Shown here: positions 18,002 through 27,141 of the stretch, in pieces
Position numbering within the stretch: the first letter of the stretch is position 1
Layout: each line of letters opens with the position of its first letter
Origin: Actinoplanes sp. TBRC 11911
Lineage (GTDB): Bacteria > Actinomycetota > Actinomycetes > Mycobacteriales > Micromonosporaceae
DNA: 64,000 nt
Direction of reading: 5' to 3'
NCBI RefSeq assembly: GCF_012933445.1
Contig: NZ_JABBNC010000021.1
Span: 62,001 to 126,000 of the forward strand
Translations under genes and position numbers: made by a program
Notes under the pieces: generated by a model
What the model was told of the DNA's origin: nothing
What the model saw: the letters and a program-made list of their open reading frames with translations, nothing else
Databases searched by the model: none

Positions 18002-20245
18002 ATGCCTCTACGCCATGCATCGAAACCTCGTGTCTTGCGAATAGCTGTGTCCGCCATCGTCGCCGCCGGCGTCGGGATAGCCGTGATCCCGTCCGGGGCC
18101 ATGGCCGCCGCGGGCGTGCCGACCTTCCCCGACAACCTGGTGGTCTTCCCCAACCGTGACTTCGTCACCGTCGAGGGATATCAGGACCACATCGGAGAAA
18201 CCGCGATCATCGAAGTCACCCGCCCCGGAGTGGGCATCGTCGGGTCCGCGGCCGGCGTCGTCGCCGAGGGGGACGTGGCCTTCGAGGTCAATCACCCGGG
18301 CGGCTACTGCTGGGGCGCGGGCACCGGGGTGAACGTCACCCCCGACATCCTGCCCGGCGACGTCGTGTCGATCCGGTTCGGGGCCGAACCGGTGGCACAG
18401 ACCGTCGTCGGCGACGCGATGGTCACCGCCGACGCCGTCCAGCAGGGCACCACGGTGACGGTGACCGGGCACATCGGCGCGACCGTCGACCAGGCCAACA
18501 TCGAGCAGCGGATCGTGGAACCCGCGTTGACGACGACCGCTGTCGCCCGACGCGACGTGCGGGCGCTGCCCGGGCCGCTGGTGCCGGCGCCGCGCGGCGG
18601 ATACCAGTCCGGACTTTCCATCACCGGGGACACGTTCACCGCCACGTACGAGTTCGCCGACCCCGCGGTCGCTCAGATCGCCGCGAACGCCGGGCTCGGC
18701 GAGCGGCTGCTGTCCTGGGAGCAGACCGACCCGGACGGAAACCGGCAAGGTCTGACCATTGCCGAGTTCGGTGAGCCCGGCGGTCCAGGCATGGGCGGCT
18801 GCCCCAACGGACCGCTGCAGTCCGGCCCGCCCGGGCCGACCGGCGTGACCGCCGTGAAGGTCGCCGGGGGAGTGCGGCTCAACTGGACGCCCGCGGTCGC
18901 CATCCCCGGCACACCGGCCATCACCGGCTACCGGGTCACCGCGGTCGCGCACACCGTCACCGGCGGTGAGCAGGTCGAGATCGGCCGTCGCATCACCGGC
19001 CAGGCGGCTCGCGGCACGACGATCACCGGGCTGTCCGCCACCGAGGACTACGACATCGAGGTCGTCTCGATGAGCAGCGTCGGTCTGACGTTCCCGCCGG
19101 TGGTCGTGCAGGCGCAGACCGACGTCACCCCGCCGACCGTGGCGGCCTCCCTCGCGGACGGCAGCTACCCGACGGCACGGCAGGTGACGCTGTCGGCGAA
19201 CGAGCCGGGCTCGGAGATCTACTACACGACCGACGGGACCGATCCGGTGCTGGCCGACGTGCTGTCCGCCTCGGCGATCCTCTACACCGGGCCGATCACC
19301 ATCGCGGCCACCACGACGCTGAAGTTCGCGGCGTTCGACCTGGCCGGCAACGTCTCGCTGGTCGGCGAACGCAACTACACCATCACCAACACCCCCACCC
19401 CCGACGCACCGACCTTCGGTACGCCCGTGGTGGGCGCCGGACAGGTCACGCTGAACTGGACCCTGAACGACCCGTCCGTCACCGGGTACGGCGTACAGGT
19501 CTTCGACGCGGCCGGCACCCCGGTGGGCAACCTGCGGGAGACGACCGCGACCAGCATGACGATCACGGGGCTGACCGGGGACGCGAACTACTCGTTCACG
19601 GTGCAGGCCAGGAACGTCAACGGGTACGGGGAAGCGTCCCCGCGCCTGGGTCCGGTCACGATTCAGGGCGCCGTGGTCGCGAACGCCGGAGCCGACCGGG
19701 CCGCCGTGGCTCGCAACACCACGGTCACGCTCAGCGGCGCCGGATCAACGACCCCGGCCACGTACGCCTGGACCCAGCTCGCCACCGGCACCACGAACCC
19801 GATCGCGGCCAACGACCCCGACCGGGTCACGCTGTCCGGGGCGAGCACGCTGAGCCCGTCGTTCACGATGCCGTTCTACCGGTACCCGATGACCAACAAG
19901 GGTCTGACGTTCCGGTTGACGGTCACCTCGCCGGCCGGCTCGAAGTCCGACGACGTGCTGGTCACGCCGGCGGTGGACCGGGTGACGATCGGGACGGCCA
20001 AGTGGAAGGCGAACGACTTCCGGATCACCGGGACCGGGTCGTTCGTGGGAGCGACAGTGCTCGTCCACGTAGGGTCGCTTGCCTCGCCGGCGATCGCGTC
20101 CGGGACCGTCGTCGCGGCGGCGCCGCCGGGCATCGGTGACATCGACATCCGGTTGCGGAACGGGGCGGCCCCGGCCACCCGGCCCACGGTGATCTTCATC
20201 GAGTCGAACCGAGGTGGGGTCGCCGGACCGTTCACGGTCTCCTGA
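18002..20245 (+). CDS. Secreted multidomain protein with FN3 and chitobiase C-terminal-type domains
   Basis: A 747-residue exported protein with a signal peptide (residues 1 to about 37, cleaved near AMAAAG). A unique N-terminal region (40-275) is followed by an FN3 domain (about 279-373; VRLNWTPAV ... YRVTAVAH), a chitobiase/beta-hexosaminidase C-terminal-like module (374-465; GSEIYYTTDGTDPV, TTLKFAAFDLAGN), a second FN3 (466-557; VTLNWTLNDPSVTGYGVQV) and a PKD/Ig-like segment (558-660; ADRAAVARNTTVTLSGAGSTTP). No enzyme motif is seen. A cell-envelope or carbohydrate-surface binding role is inferred. The start has GGAG upstream. Confidence 0.85.
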   Translation: MPLRHASKPRVLRIAVSAIVAAGVGIAVIPSGAMAAAGVPTFPDNLVVFPNRDFVTVEGYQDHIGETAIIEVTRPGVGIVGSAAGVVAEGDVAFEVNHPGGYCWGAGTGVNVTPDILPGDVVSIRFGAEPVAQTVVGDAMVTADAVQQGTTVTVTGHIGATVDQANIEQRIVEPALTTTAVARRDVRALPGPLVPAPRGGYQSGLSITGDTFTATYEFADPAVAQIAANAGLGERLLSWEQTDPDGNRQGLTIAEFGEPGGPGMGGCPNGPLQSGPPGPTGVTAVKVAGGVRLNWTPAVAIPGTPAITGYRVTAVAHTVTGGEQVEIGRRITGQAARGTTITGLSATEDYDIEVVSMSSVGLTFPPVVVQAQTDVTPPTVAASLADGSYPTARQVTLSANEPGSEIYYTTDGTDPVLADVLSASAILYTGPITIAATTTLKFAAFDLAGNVSLVGERNYTITNTPTPDAPTFGTPVVGAGQVTLNWTLNDPSVTGYGVQVFDAAGTPVGNLRETTATSMTITGLTGDANYSFTVQARNVNGYGEASPRLGPVTIQGAVVANAGADRAAVARNTTVTLSGAGSTTPATYAWTQLATGTTNPIAANDPDRVTLSGASTLSPSFTMPFYRYPMTNKGLTFRLTVTSPAGSKSDDVLVTPAVDRVTIGTAKWKANDFRITGTGSFVGATVLVHVGSLASPAIASGTVVAAAPPGIGDIDIRLRNGAAPATRPTVIFIESNRGGVAGPFTVS

Positions 20246-20255
20246 CCCTTGCGAC

Positions 20256-20286
20256 CCCGGGGGACCCGCTTGCCAGGTCCCCCGGG
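20256..20286 (+). terminator. Terminator after the FN3-domain gene
   Basis: CCCGGGGGACC (20256-20266) pairs with GGTCCCCCGGG (20276-20286) in a perfect 11-bp stem with a 9-nt loop, followed by TTGT. It begins 10 bp after the stop codon. Confidence 0.8.
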
Positions 20287-20367
20287 TTGTCAGTGTTTGG
20301 ACGAATCGGTGTCATCGCCGGGGTGGCGGGTTGACAGTTGAGGAAACCTGCTCAACCGGAGTGCCCG

Positions 20368-20946
20368 ATGCCGACGCCACGCCCCTCTCATCTGCTCTGG
20401 CCCATATTGGGATCGGTGGGCGCGGTGGTCGCGCTGATCGCCATTTTCCTCGTCGGCATGAACGCGGGGAATCCGGTGCGTAAGGATGCGGCCGCGCCGG
20501 CCCCGGCCGCCGCTGGTGGGACCCCGCCCGCTCGGCCTTCGCCGCCGCCGCCCGGGATCGGGAAGGCGGTGCGGGACGGAAAGTTCGAATTCGTGGTCTC
20601 CCGGGTGGACTGCTCGAAAACCCAGGTGGGCGTCGAACATTTGCGTCGCACGGCGGCCGGCAAATATTGCGTGGTGAGCCTATCGGTGAAGAACATCGCC
20701 GACCGCCCGAAGTATTTTCTGGGCAGCGCGCAGAAGGCTCTCGACGCGGCCGGCACCGAGTTCGGCGACGACGAGCTGGCCGGCTTGTACGCCAACCAGA
20801 ACATCCGGACCCTGGTGAACAAGATCGACCCAGGCGAGCGGGTGACCGGCAAGCTGGTCTTCGACGTCCCCAAGCCGGTGACCTTGACGAGCCTGGAGCT
20901 ACACGACTCGTTCCTGTCCGGCGGGGCGCGAGTGACCTTGAGGTGA
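20368..20946 (+). CDS. Membrane-anchored DUF4352 domain protein
   Basis: A 192-residue protein with one N-terminal membrane helix (residues 9-31), a Pro/Ala-rich linker (about 43-66) and an external DUF4352 immunoglobulin-like domain (GKFEFVVSRVDCSK ... KYCVVSLSVKNIADRPKYF ... GTEFGDDELAGLYANQN ... INPGERV-like DPGERVTGKLVFDVP). The two cysteines may form a disulfide. DUF4352 proteins are surface anchored and of unknown function. The ATG at 20368 has GGAG upstream. Confidence 0.85.
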   Translation: MPTPRPSHLLWPILGSVGAVVALIAIFLVGMNAGNPVRKDAAAPAPAAAGGTPPARPSPPPPGIGKAVRDGKFEFVVSRVDCSKTQVGVEHLRRTAAGKYCVVSLSVKNIADRPKYFLGSAQKALDAAGTEFGDDELAGLYANQNIRTLVNKIDPGERVTGKLVFDVPKPVTLTSLELHDSFLSGGARVTLR

Positions 20947-21012
20947 CGGCAGCTGCGCCGTCAGCCCCTCCGCACGGCGTGGCCGGTCCGCACCCCGGTC
21001 GGCTTTCCCACC

Positions 21013-21137
21013 ATCGCGCCGAGCCGAACGGCCCTGCGTTCCGCGGCGCCGCGCCTTGGCCTCCGGCTCGTGATCGCGCCGAGCCGCCTGACCCTGCGTT
21101 CCGCCGCGCCGCGCCGCGCCTCGGCCTCCGGCTCGTG
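21013..21137. repeat. Tandem duplication, 60-bp and 65-bp units
   Basis: Unit 1 (21013-21072) and unit 2 (21073-21137) both begin ATCGCGCCGAGCCG and end GGCCTCCGGCTCGTG, with CCCTGCGTTCCGC conserved between. Unit 2 carries a 5-bp extension in its GC-rich middle. Confidence 0.85.
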
Positions 21138-21386
21138 GCGGCTCCCCGGCGCCTCGCGGTACCGATTTGCCGTAGCCCTCTGCGCGCACCGCGTTCTGGC
21201 GAGGGCAGTCGGCCGTGTCCGGGCCAACCTTCTTGTGCAGCGGATGCGTTAGTTGCGCGCCCTTTCGAATCTTGCCGCAGTACCCGATGACCAGCCCGCT
21301 GCCCGATTTTTCGCGATATATCGTGGTGGATCGCAGGAAGCTGGAGCGCCATCCAGGATGAACCACGCCTGCGCCGGACGCGGGAT

Positions 21387-21434
21387 GCGATTGGCTCACT
21401 ATGTAGGCGCGCGATTGGCTCATTATGTGGGCGC
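21387..21434. repeat. 24-bp tandem duplication
   Basis: Units 21387-21410 and 21411-21434 both begin GCGATTGGCTCA and end GGCGC; they differ at two positions (C/T and A/G). Confidence 0.85.
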
Positions 21435-21543
21435 GGCGTCTTTCTATGTGGATGGGCGTTCCACCATTCGAGATAGCCGTCCCTTTTGGATGGTTCTTTG
21501 TGGGAGTAGGCGGCTTTTGTCCTCGGGCTTCGGCGTGAAAAAT

Positions 21544-21596
21544 GTGAACCTTGGAGAGTTGTGGTCTAAATATGGGCGTAACTTTCCAAGATCTCG
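21544..21596 (+). repeat. Interspersed palindromic element, copy A (decayed right arm)
   Basis: Left arm GTGAACCTTGGAGAGTT (21544-21560), 19-nt loop GTGGTCTAAATATGGGCGT (21561-21579) and right arm beginning AACTTTCCAAGATC (from 21580). The core of the right arm has one mismatch and the outer bases diverge. The left arm is identical to copy C, and the loop shares TGG...AT.TGGGCG with copies B and C. Confidence 0.8.
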
Positions 21597-21840
21597 AATT
21601 CGCGCTTCGAAATCGGACTTCGAATGCTGCAAATCAGACGAATCCTCCGCCCGGCTCATACATTCTTCCGCATTGTGGTCATCGCGCTCACATTTCGGGA
21701 TTCGGTCTCCGGGAGCGTCTCTCCGCACGCACGGAATTTCAGTCGGAGTCCAGTTTCTGCCGGCGCTAGAAGCCCACCGCGCCTGCACTCCCAACCCACC
21801 GGCTGCGACCGCCCGCAGGTGAGGTTTCCCCCGAGATCCG

Positions 21841-21886
21841 CCGAGCCCGGGTGGTGCTAGCGAGCCGAGCCCGGGTGGTGCTAGCG
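21841..21886. repeat. Direct repeat of a 22-mer
   Basis: A 22-mer beginning CCGAGCCCGGGTGGTGC and ending TAGCG occurs at 21841-21862 and again at 21865-21886, separated by 2 bp. Confidence 0.85.
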
Positions 21887-21964
21887 GCTTGTCGCGATAG
21901 CGGTAGATCCTGTGCGCGATCTCGACAGACTAGGGAGCTATCAGTCCAGGATCCTAGGATGCCT

Positions 21965-22086
21965 CACGAGGTCAGGGCTTGGCCACCACGAGGTCAGGGC
22001 TTGGCCACCACGAGGTCAGGGCTTGGCCACCACGAGGTCAGGGCTTGGCCGCGAGGCTGGGCTTGGCCGCGAGGCTGGGCTTGGCT
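21965..22086. repeat. VNTR array, four 22-bp units then two 18-bp units
   Basis: The 22-bp unit starts CACGAGGTCAGGGCTTGG and starts at 21965, 21987, 22009 and 22031. It passes into two units GCGAGGCTGGGCTTGGCC (22051-22068) and a one-base variant (22069-22086), which look like the longer unit with an internal deletion. The array ends about 210 bp before the SARP-like gene start. Confidence 0.9.
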
Positions 22087-22299
22087 ACGCGACTCGGGCC
22101 GGGCCGCGAGGTTGGGGTCGGAGTCTTTGACGAACCGAAGGTGACGGCGTCGCTGGGGTGAGTCGGTCGGCTAGGGGTGCGGCGGCGGGGGGCTGGGGAC
22201 TGGCGGCTGGTGGGTGGCGGGGGTGGGGTGGGTGTCGGTAAGGCGGCAGGCTGTCGCGATCTCGCTGGTCGCGGGCATAGGGTCGGGCTCGGGGGGAAG

Positions 22300-25200
22300 A
22301 TGCGTATCCGGCTGCTTGGGGGATTCGCTATCGACGTCGCGGGGTCTGACGTCGGTGGGCGGCCCTGGCGGCTGCGTAAAGCGCGGACCGTGGTGAAAGT
22401 GCTGGCGCTGGCGCCGGAGCAGCGGATGCACCGGGAGCAGCTGCTCGAATTGCTGTGGCCGGATCGGAGTGCGGCGTCGGCGGCCAACAACCTGCATCAA
22501 GCGTTGCATGTCGCGCGGCGGGAGCTGGGCGGGGGCGATGGGGAGCTGCTGGCGCTGCGGGATGGTCTGGTGGTGCTCCGGGCCGATGGCGTGGTGGAGA
22601 CCGATGTGCGGGTGTTTCGGCAGCTCGCGGGTCATGCGCTCGCCAGCCGGGAGCTGGCCGATCTCGAGGCGGCCGTGGAGGCGTACGCGGGGGAACTGCT
22701 GCCTGAGGATCGGTTTGCTGAGTGGGCCAGCGGGCCGCGGAACGACCTTCGGCAGACGTATTGCGATGTGCTCGTGGCGTATGCGGAAAAGGCGGAGAAC
22801 GCGGCGGTGGCGGCCGAGGCGCTGCGCCGGGCGAACGAGGCGGATCCGGTGCATGAGGCGGCCGCGCGTGCCTATATGCGGCTGCTTGCGGGGGAAGGGC
22901 GGCGGTCCGAGGCGTTGGCGCTCTATGAACGGCTGCGGGAGGACCTGGACAAGACATTTGGTACGGATCCCGACCCGGATACGCGGCGGTTATATCGGGA
23001 CCTGCTCATCGGGAGCTCGGAAACGGGTGGAGGGGCAGACACGCGGACCGAGGGTGCCGGCGACGGCAACACGGGTGCGGGCACCGGCGGCGCCGACGTT
23101 GGGACAGGAATGCCTGTCGGGCCGGCCGACGCGGGGGTGGGCCTGGGTGTTGGGTTGGGCTACGCGGGGGCGCGCGCGGGGAGCAACATTCCGGCGGGGC
23201 TGACCAGCTTTGTGGGGCGGGAACGGCAAGTCGCGGAGGTAAGGCGCGAACTGGCGCGGGCGCGGCTCGTCACGCTCACCGGGCCCGGCGGGGTCGGGAA
23301 GACGCGGCTTGCCGAGGAGGCGGCGCGCGGGCTGATCGCGCGGCACGCCGACGGGGTGTGGCTGGTTGACCTGGCGCCGGTTACGGCGGCGGAGCGGCTG
23401 TCGGACGCGGTGGCCGAGGCCATGGGGCTGGACCCGGCGGCGGGGGCGGATCCGGTGCGGGTGCTGGTGGCGCGGCTCGTGGCCCGGGATGTGCTGCTGC
23501 TGTTCGACAACTGTGAGCACGTGCTGGACGCCTGCGCGCGGCTGCTCAGGCGGCTGCTGGCGGAGTGCCCGGCGCTGCGGGTGCTGACCACCAGCCGGGA
23601 GCCGCTGCACGTGCCGGGTGAGGTGATTCTTCGGGTGCCGTCGCTGGCGGTGCCGGACCGGGTGCCGTCGACGGAGATGTCGGACCTGGCGGAAGCGGTC
23701 GATGACGCGCTGGGCCGCGAGTCGGTGCGGCTGTTCGTGGAGCGGGCGTTGGACGTACGGCCGGAATTTCACCTGGATCAGGACACCGTGGGGCCGGTGG
23801 TGGAGATCTGCCGGCGGCTGGACGGGGTGCCGCTGGCGATCGAGCTGGCCGCGGCCCGGCTGGCGCACCTGGCGCCCGCGGAGATCGCCGAGCGGCTCGG
23901 TAACGCGCTGACCGTGCTCGGTGGCGGCGACCGGATGACGCGGCACGCGACGCTGCGGGCGGCTCTGCAGTGGAGTCACGGGATGCTGACCGAGCCGGAG
24001 CAGGTGCTGCTGCGGCGGCTGTCGGTGTTCGCGGGCGGGTTCACGCTGGCCGCGGCCGAGGGGGTCGGGGCCGCGGAGCCGTTGGCGCCGGAGATGATCC
24101 TGGACTGTCTGGGCCGGCTGGTGGACAAGTCGATGGTGCTGGCCGAGCCGGCCGGGCAGCGGTCGCGCTTCCGGCTGCTGGAGACGATCCGGCAGTTCGG
24201 GCGCGAGCAGCTGGCGAACTCCGGTGAGGAGGCCGGCACCCGGACGGCCCACTTCGAGTATTACCTGCGGCTGGCGGTGGATCATGACCCGGACCGGCGC
24301 CGGGACGTGGTGGAGGCCCGGCCACAGCTGCTGGACGAGGAGCACGACAACCTTCGGGTGGCGCTGGGCCGGGCGCTGCGTACCGACCCGGACCGGGCCT
24401 TGTTGCTCGCCGTGAGCCTGTGGCGGTTCTGGCTGGCCCGCGGTCACTTCGCCGAGGGGTCGCGCTGGCTGGAGGAGGCGCTGGCCGCGGCCTCGCCGGA
24501 CTGCTGCGAGGAGCGGGCCCGGGCCCTGCTGGCGCTGGCGTTGCTGGATGCCCGGCTGGGGCGGGTGGACCGGTTCGCCGAGCTGGGGGAGGCGGCGGTC
24601 GCCATCGCGCCGCGGCAGGACTACACCCGGGTGCTGGCGGGCTTCCTGGAACCGGTTCGGGGCAACGCGGCTGAGGCTCTCGCGATCGCGGACCGGGGGA
24701 TGGCCGAGGAGGCGCCCGAGGTGGTCGCCGCGGCGTACTGGTTGCGCAGTGTCCTCGAGCTGTCCCGCGAGGAGACGACCGCGGCCCTGAAGTTCCTGCA
24801 CGACACCCTCGCCGCGGTGGAGCGGGTGCCCAGCGCCACCGCTCCCTTCCTGCCGGTCGTGACCGCCACGCTGGTGCTGGTGCCGTGCGCGGGGCGGTGG
24901 GTGCCGGCGTTCGAAGAGACGGCGCTGGTCGGGCGCCGGGTCGGGCGCGCGCAGGCCGTCGGGTACATCTGGTCGGCGATCGGGTCCGCGTACCGGACCG
25001 ACCGTGATCTGCCGATGGCGGCCGGCGCGGTGCGGCACGCGGCCGAGGTGTTCGAGCGGCTGGGCGATGACGCCGGCCGGGCTTTCGCGTTGCATCAGCT
25101 CGGCTGCATCGAGCGCGATCTCAGCTCGTACGCGTCGGCACGCACCCACCTGGGTGAGGCGCTGCGGCTGCGGCGGCAGCTGGGGGACCGTCGCGGCGAG

Positions 25201-25578
25201 AATTTGACGCTGGCCAATCTGGGCCTGACCGAGGCCGCCGCCGGGGACATCGACACCGGCCGCCGGTTGGCCGAGGCCGCGCTGCACCGTTCGCAGGAGA
25301 TCGAGGACGGCCCGGGCACGGGCGGTGGCCTGCTGGATCTCGCGGTGCTGGAGCTGTTCGCGGGCGATCGGCACCGGAGCCGGGAGCTGGCCGGGCAGGC
25401 GGTGGAGGCGTTACGCCCGCAGGGCTATCCGCGGCTGACCGGGTGGGCGCTGCTGTTCCTGGCCGAGCTGGGGCAGGACACCGCCGGAAACGCCCGGGAG
25501 GCGGCCACCCATTTCGCGAAGGCGGGCTGCCGGATCGGCCTGGCAAAGACCGCGGAAATTCTCGCTAAGGCGCGCTAA
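22300..25578 (+). CDS. SARP/AfsR-like regulator: BTAD plus NB-ARC ATPase plus TPR
   Basis: A 1092-residue STAND-type regulator. Residues 1-85 are an OmpR-like winged helix (RIRLLGGFAIDV ... LRKARTVVKVLALAPEQRMHREQLLELLWPD), 95-245 a bacterial transcriptional activator domain, and after a Gly/Thr linker (248-290) comes an NB-ARC ATPase with Walker A GPGGVGKT near residue 328, Walker B VLLLFDNCEH and sensor LRVLTTSREP. The C-terminal half is TPR-like. Such proteins activate secondary-metabolite or catabolic genes in response to ATP and unknown signals. The ATG at 22300 has GGGGGAAG immediately upstream. The downstream FAD oxidase and SDR are the likeliest local targets. Confidence 0.92.
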   Translation: MRIRLLGGFAIDVAGSDVGGRPWRLRKARTVVKVLALAPEQRMHREQLLELLWPDRSAASAANNLHQALHVARRELGGGDGELLALRDGLVVLRADGVVETDVRVFRQLAGHALASRELADLEAAVEAYAGELLPEDRFAEWASGPRNDLRQTYCDVLVAYAEKAENAAVAAEALRRANEADPVHEAAARAYMRLLAGEGRRSEALALYERLREDLDKTFGTDPDPDTRRLYRDLLIGSSETGGGADTRTEGAGDGNTGAGTGGADVGTGMPVGPADAGVGLGVGLGYAGARAGSNIPAGLTSFVGRERQVAEVRRELARARLVTLTGPGGVGKTRLAEEAARGLIARHADGVWLVDLAPVTAAERLSDAVAEAMGLDPAAGADPVRVLVARLVARDVLLLFDNCEHVLDACARLLRRLLAECPALRVLTTSREPLHVPGEVILRVPSLAVPDRVPSTEMSDLAEAVDDALGRESVRLFVERALDVRPEFHLDQDTVGPVVEICRRLDGVPLAIELAAARLAHLAPAEIAERLGNALTVLGGGDRMTRHATLRAALQWSHGMLTEPEQVLLRRLSVFAGGFTLAAAEGVGAAEPLAPEMILDCLGRLVDKSMVLAEPAGQRSRFRLLETIRQFGREQLANSGEEAGTRTAHFEYYLRLAVDHDPDRRRDVVEARPQLLDEEHDNLRVALGRALRTDPDRALLLAVSLWRFWLARGHFAEGSRWLEEALAAASPDCCEERARALLALALLDARLGRVDRFAELGEAAVAIAPRQDYTRVLAGFLEPVRGNAAEALAIADRGMAEEAPEVVAAAYWLRSVLELSREETTAALKFLHDTLAAVERVPSATAPFLPVVTATLVLVPCAGRWVPAFEETALVGRRVGRAQAVGYIWSAIGSAYRTDRDLPMAAGAVRHAAEVFERLGDDAGRAFALHQLGCIERDLSSYASARTHLGEALRLRRQLGDRRGENLTLANLGLTEAAAGDIDTGRRLAEAALHRSQEIEDGPGTGGGLLDLAVLELFAGDRHRSRELAGQAVEALRPQGYPRLTGWALLFLAELGQDTAGNAREAATHFAKAGCRIGLAKTAEILAKAR

Positions 25579-25647
25579 GACCCTGCTCAGGGCTCGGCTG
25601 TTTGGCTTGTCGAGGCAAAACACCTAGGCACAACAGGGGGAATTGGT

Positions 25648-27036
25648 ATGACCGCGTTAGGCGAGGCGACCTTGGCGGAACTGTCCCAAGGCGTACGCGG
25701 GGAATTGATCACGCCGGATTCGGACGGCTACGACGAGGCGCGCTCGATCTGGAACGGCGCGCACGACCGCCGGCCCGCACTCGTATTACGGTGCGCCGGC
25801 GTCGCGGACGTCATCAAGGGCGTCCAGTTCGCCCGCAGCGAGAACCTGCCGCTGGCGGTGCGCGGCGGCGGGCACAGCATCCCGGGCTTCTCCACCACCG
25901 ACGACGGCATCGTGCTGGACCTGTCGCCGATGAAGGGGATCCGGGTCGACCCGATCAACAAGCGCGTCGTCGCGCAGGCCGGGGTGCTCTGGCGGGACAT
26001 GGACGCGGAGACCCAGGCGTTCGGCCTGGCGCTGACCGGTGGGCTGATCTCCAGCACCGGGATCGCCGGGTTCACGCTGGGCGGCGGTATCGGCTGGCTG
26101 GTGCGGCGGCTCGGGCTGACCGCGGACAACCTGGTCGCGGCCGACGTGGTGACGGCGGACGGGCAGCTGCTGCGCGCCGACGCCGACGAGAACCCGGACC
26201 TGCTGTGGGCGCTGCGCGGCGGCGGCGGGAACTTCGGGGTGGTCACCTCGTTCGAGTACACGCTGCACGACGTCGGCCCGATGGTGTTCTCCGGCGGCGT
26301 CTTCTACCCGGGCGAGTACGCCGAGCAGATCATCAACGGTTATCGGGAGGCGTGTGCGAGCGCGCCGGACGAGCTCACCACGGTGCTCAACCTGACCACG
26401 GCGCCGCCGGTGCCGTTCCTGCCCGAGGAGGTGCACGGCAAGCCGATCGTGGCGGTTCTCGGCATGTGGTCCGGCGCGCTGGCCGACGGCGACAAGCAGA
26501 CCCAGCCGGTACGGGAATTGGCTCCGGTCATCGCCGACGTCTTCTCCCCGATGCCGTACCTGGGGATGCAGCAGTTGATCGACCCGCTGTACCCGCGCGG
26601 CGTGCACAACTATTTCCGGTCGAACTTCCTCGACGGCATCGGCGCGGACACGGTCGCGTCGCTGCTGCGGTCGTACGCGGAGATCCCGACCCCGATGACC
26701 GAGATCCACGTCCACCACCTGGGTGGGGCGATGTCGCGGCCGCCGGCCGGGGGCAGCGCGTTCCACAACCGGGACAAGGAGTTCATCCTCAACGTCGTCG
26801 CGCGTACGCCCGGTGCGGAGGGCTTCGACCAGGCGGTCGCCTGGGCACGGCGGGCCACCGACGGGGTGGGGACCGGTTCGGCGTACGTGAACTTCACCGG
26901 TGAGGCCGCGGGCCCGGACCAGGTGCGTTCGTCGTACCCGGGGGACACGTACGACCGGTTGGTCTCGGTCAAGGACCGGTACGACCCGGCGAACGTGTTC
27001 CGGCTGAACCAGAACATCGCGCCGTCGAAGGCGTAG
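25648..27036 (+). CDS. FAD-linked oxidoreductase, berberine-bridge-enzyme-like
   Basis: A 462-residue PCMH-fold oxidase. Residues around VRGGGHSIPG place the 8-alpha-histidyl FAD ligand at H76; the second covalent site of bicovalent enzymes is not a cysteine here (LISSTGIAGFTLGGGIGWL), so the flavin is probably singly linked. LLWALRGGGGNFGVVTSFEY closes the FAD domain, and the C-terminus has the BBE motif YDRLVSVKDRYDPANVFRLNQNI. Unlike the truncated oxidase near 5.4 kb this copy is complete. It starts 69 bp after the SARP-like gene, behind an AGGGGG ribosome binding site. Confidence 0.93.
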   Translation: MTALGEATLAELSQGVRGELITPDSDGYDEARSIWNGAHDRRPALVLRCAGVADVIKGVQFARSENLPLAVRGGGHSIPGFSTTDDGIVLDLSPMKGIRVDPINKRVVAQAGVLWRDMDAETQAFGLALTGGLISSTGIAGFTLGGGIGWLVRRLGLTADNLVAADVVTADGQLLRADADENPDLLWALRGGGGNFGVVTSFEYTLHDVGPMVFSGGVFYPGEYAEQIINGYREACASAPDELTTVLNLTTAPPVPFLPEEVHGKPIVAVLGMWSGALADGDKQTQPVRELAPVIADVFSPMPYLGMQQLIDPLYPRGVHNYFRSNFLDGIGADTVASLLRSYAEIPTPMTEIHVHHLGGAMSRPPAGGSAFHNRDKEFILNVVARTPGAEGFDQAVAWARRATDGVGTGSAYVNFTGEAAGPDQVRSSYPGDTYDRLVSVKDRYDPANVFRLNQNIAPSKA

Positions 27037-27141
27037 CGCGACCCGGGGGCGGACCGGGTAAACCTCGTAGGCGAGCGGTAGCGATCCAAATGAAAGTCAC
27101 TGGAAGCCGGTCAGGCGTACGCCACAAGGAAGGGAGAAGTC

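Larger units (their letters stand above)
20947..22299. other. Gene-free, repeat-rich spacer (1.35 kb)
   Basis: I see no convincing gene here. The spacer holds a 60/65-bp tandem duplication, a 24-bp tandem duplication, a copy of the interspersed palindromic element inside a locally AT-richer stretch (about 21450-21700), a duplicated 22-mer and a VNTR array that runs up to the leader of the SARP-like regulator. Open frames in it have no ribosome binding sites and follow the repeats. Confidence 0.7.

Noticed and set aside
21253..21822. 189-residue frame across palindromic element copy A
   Set aside because: Composition changes with the AT-richer element, it contains the hairpin arms as codons, and similar peptides (NLGELW, NSPRFT) appear in any frame across the other copies.
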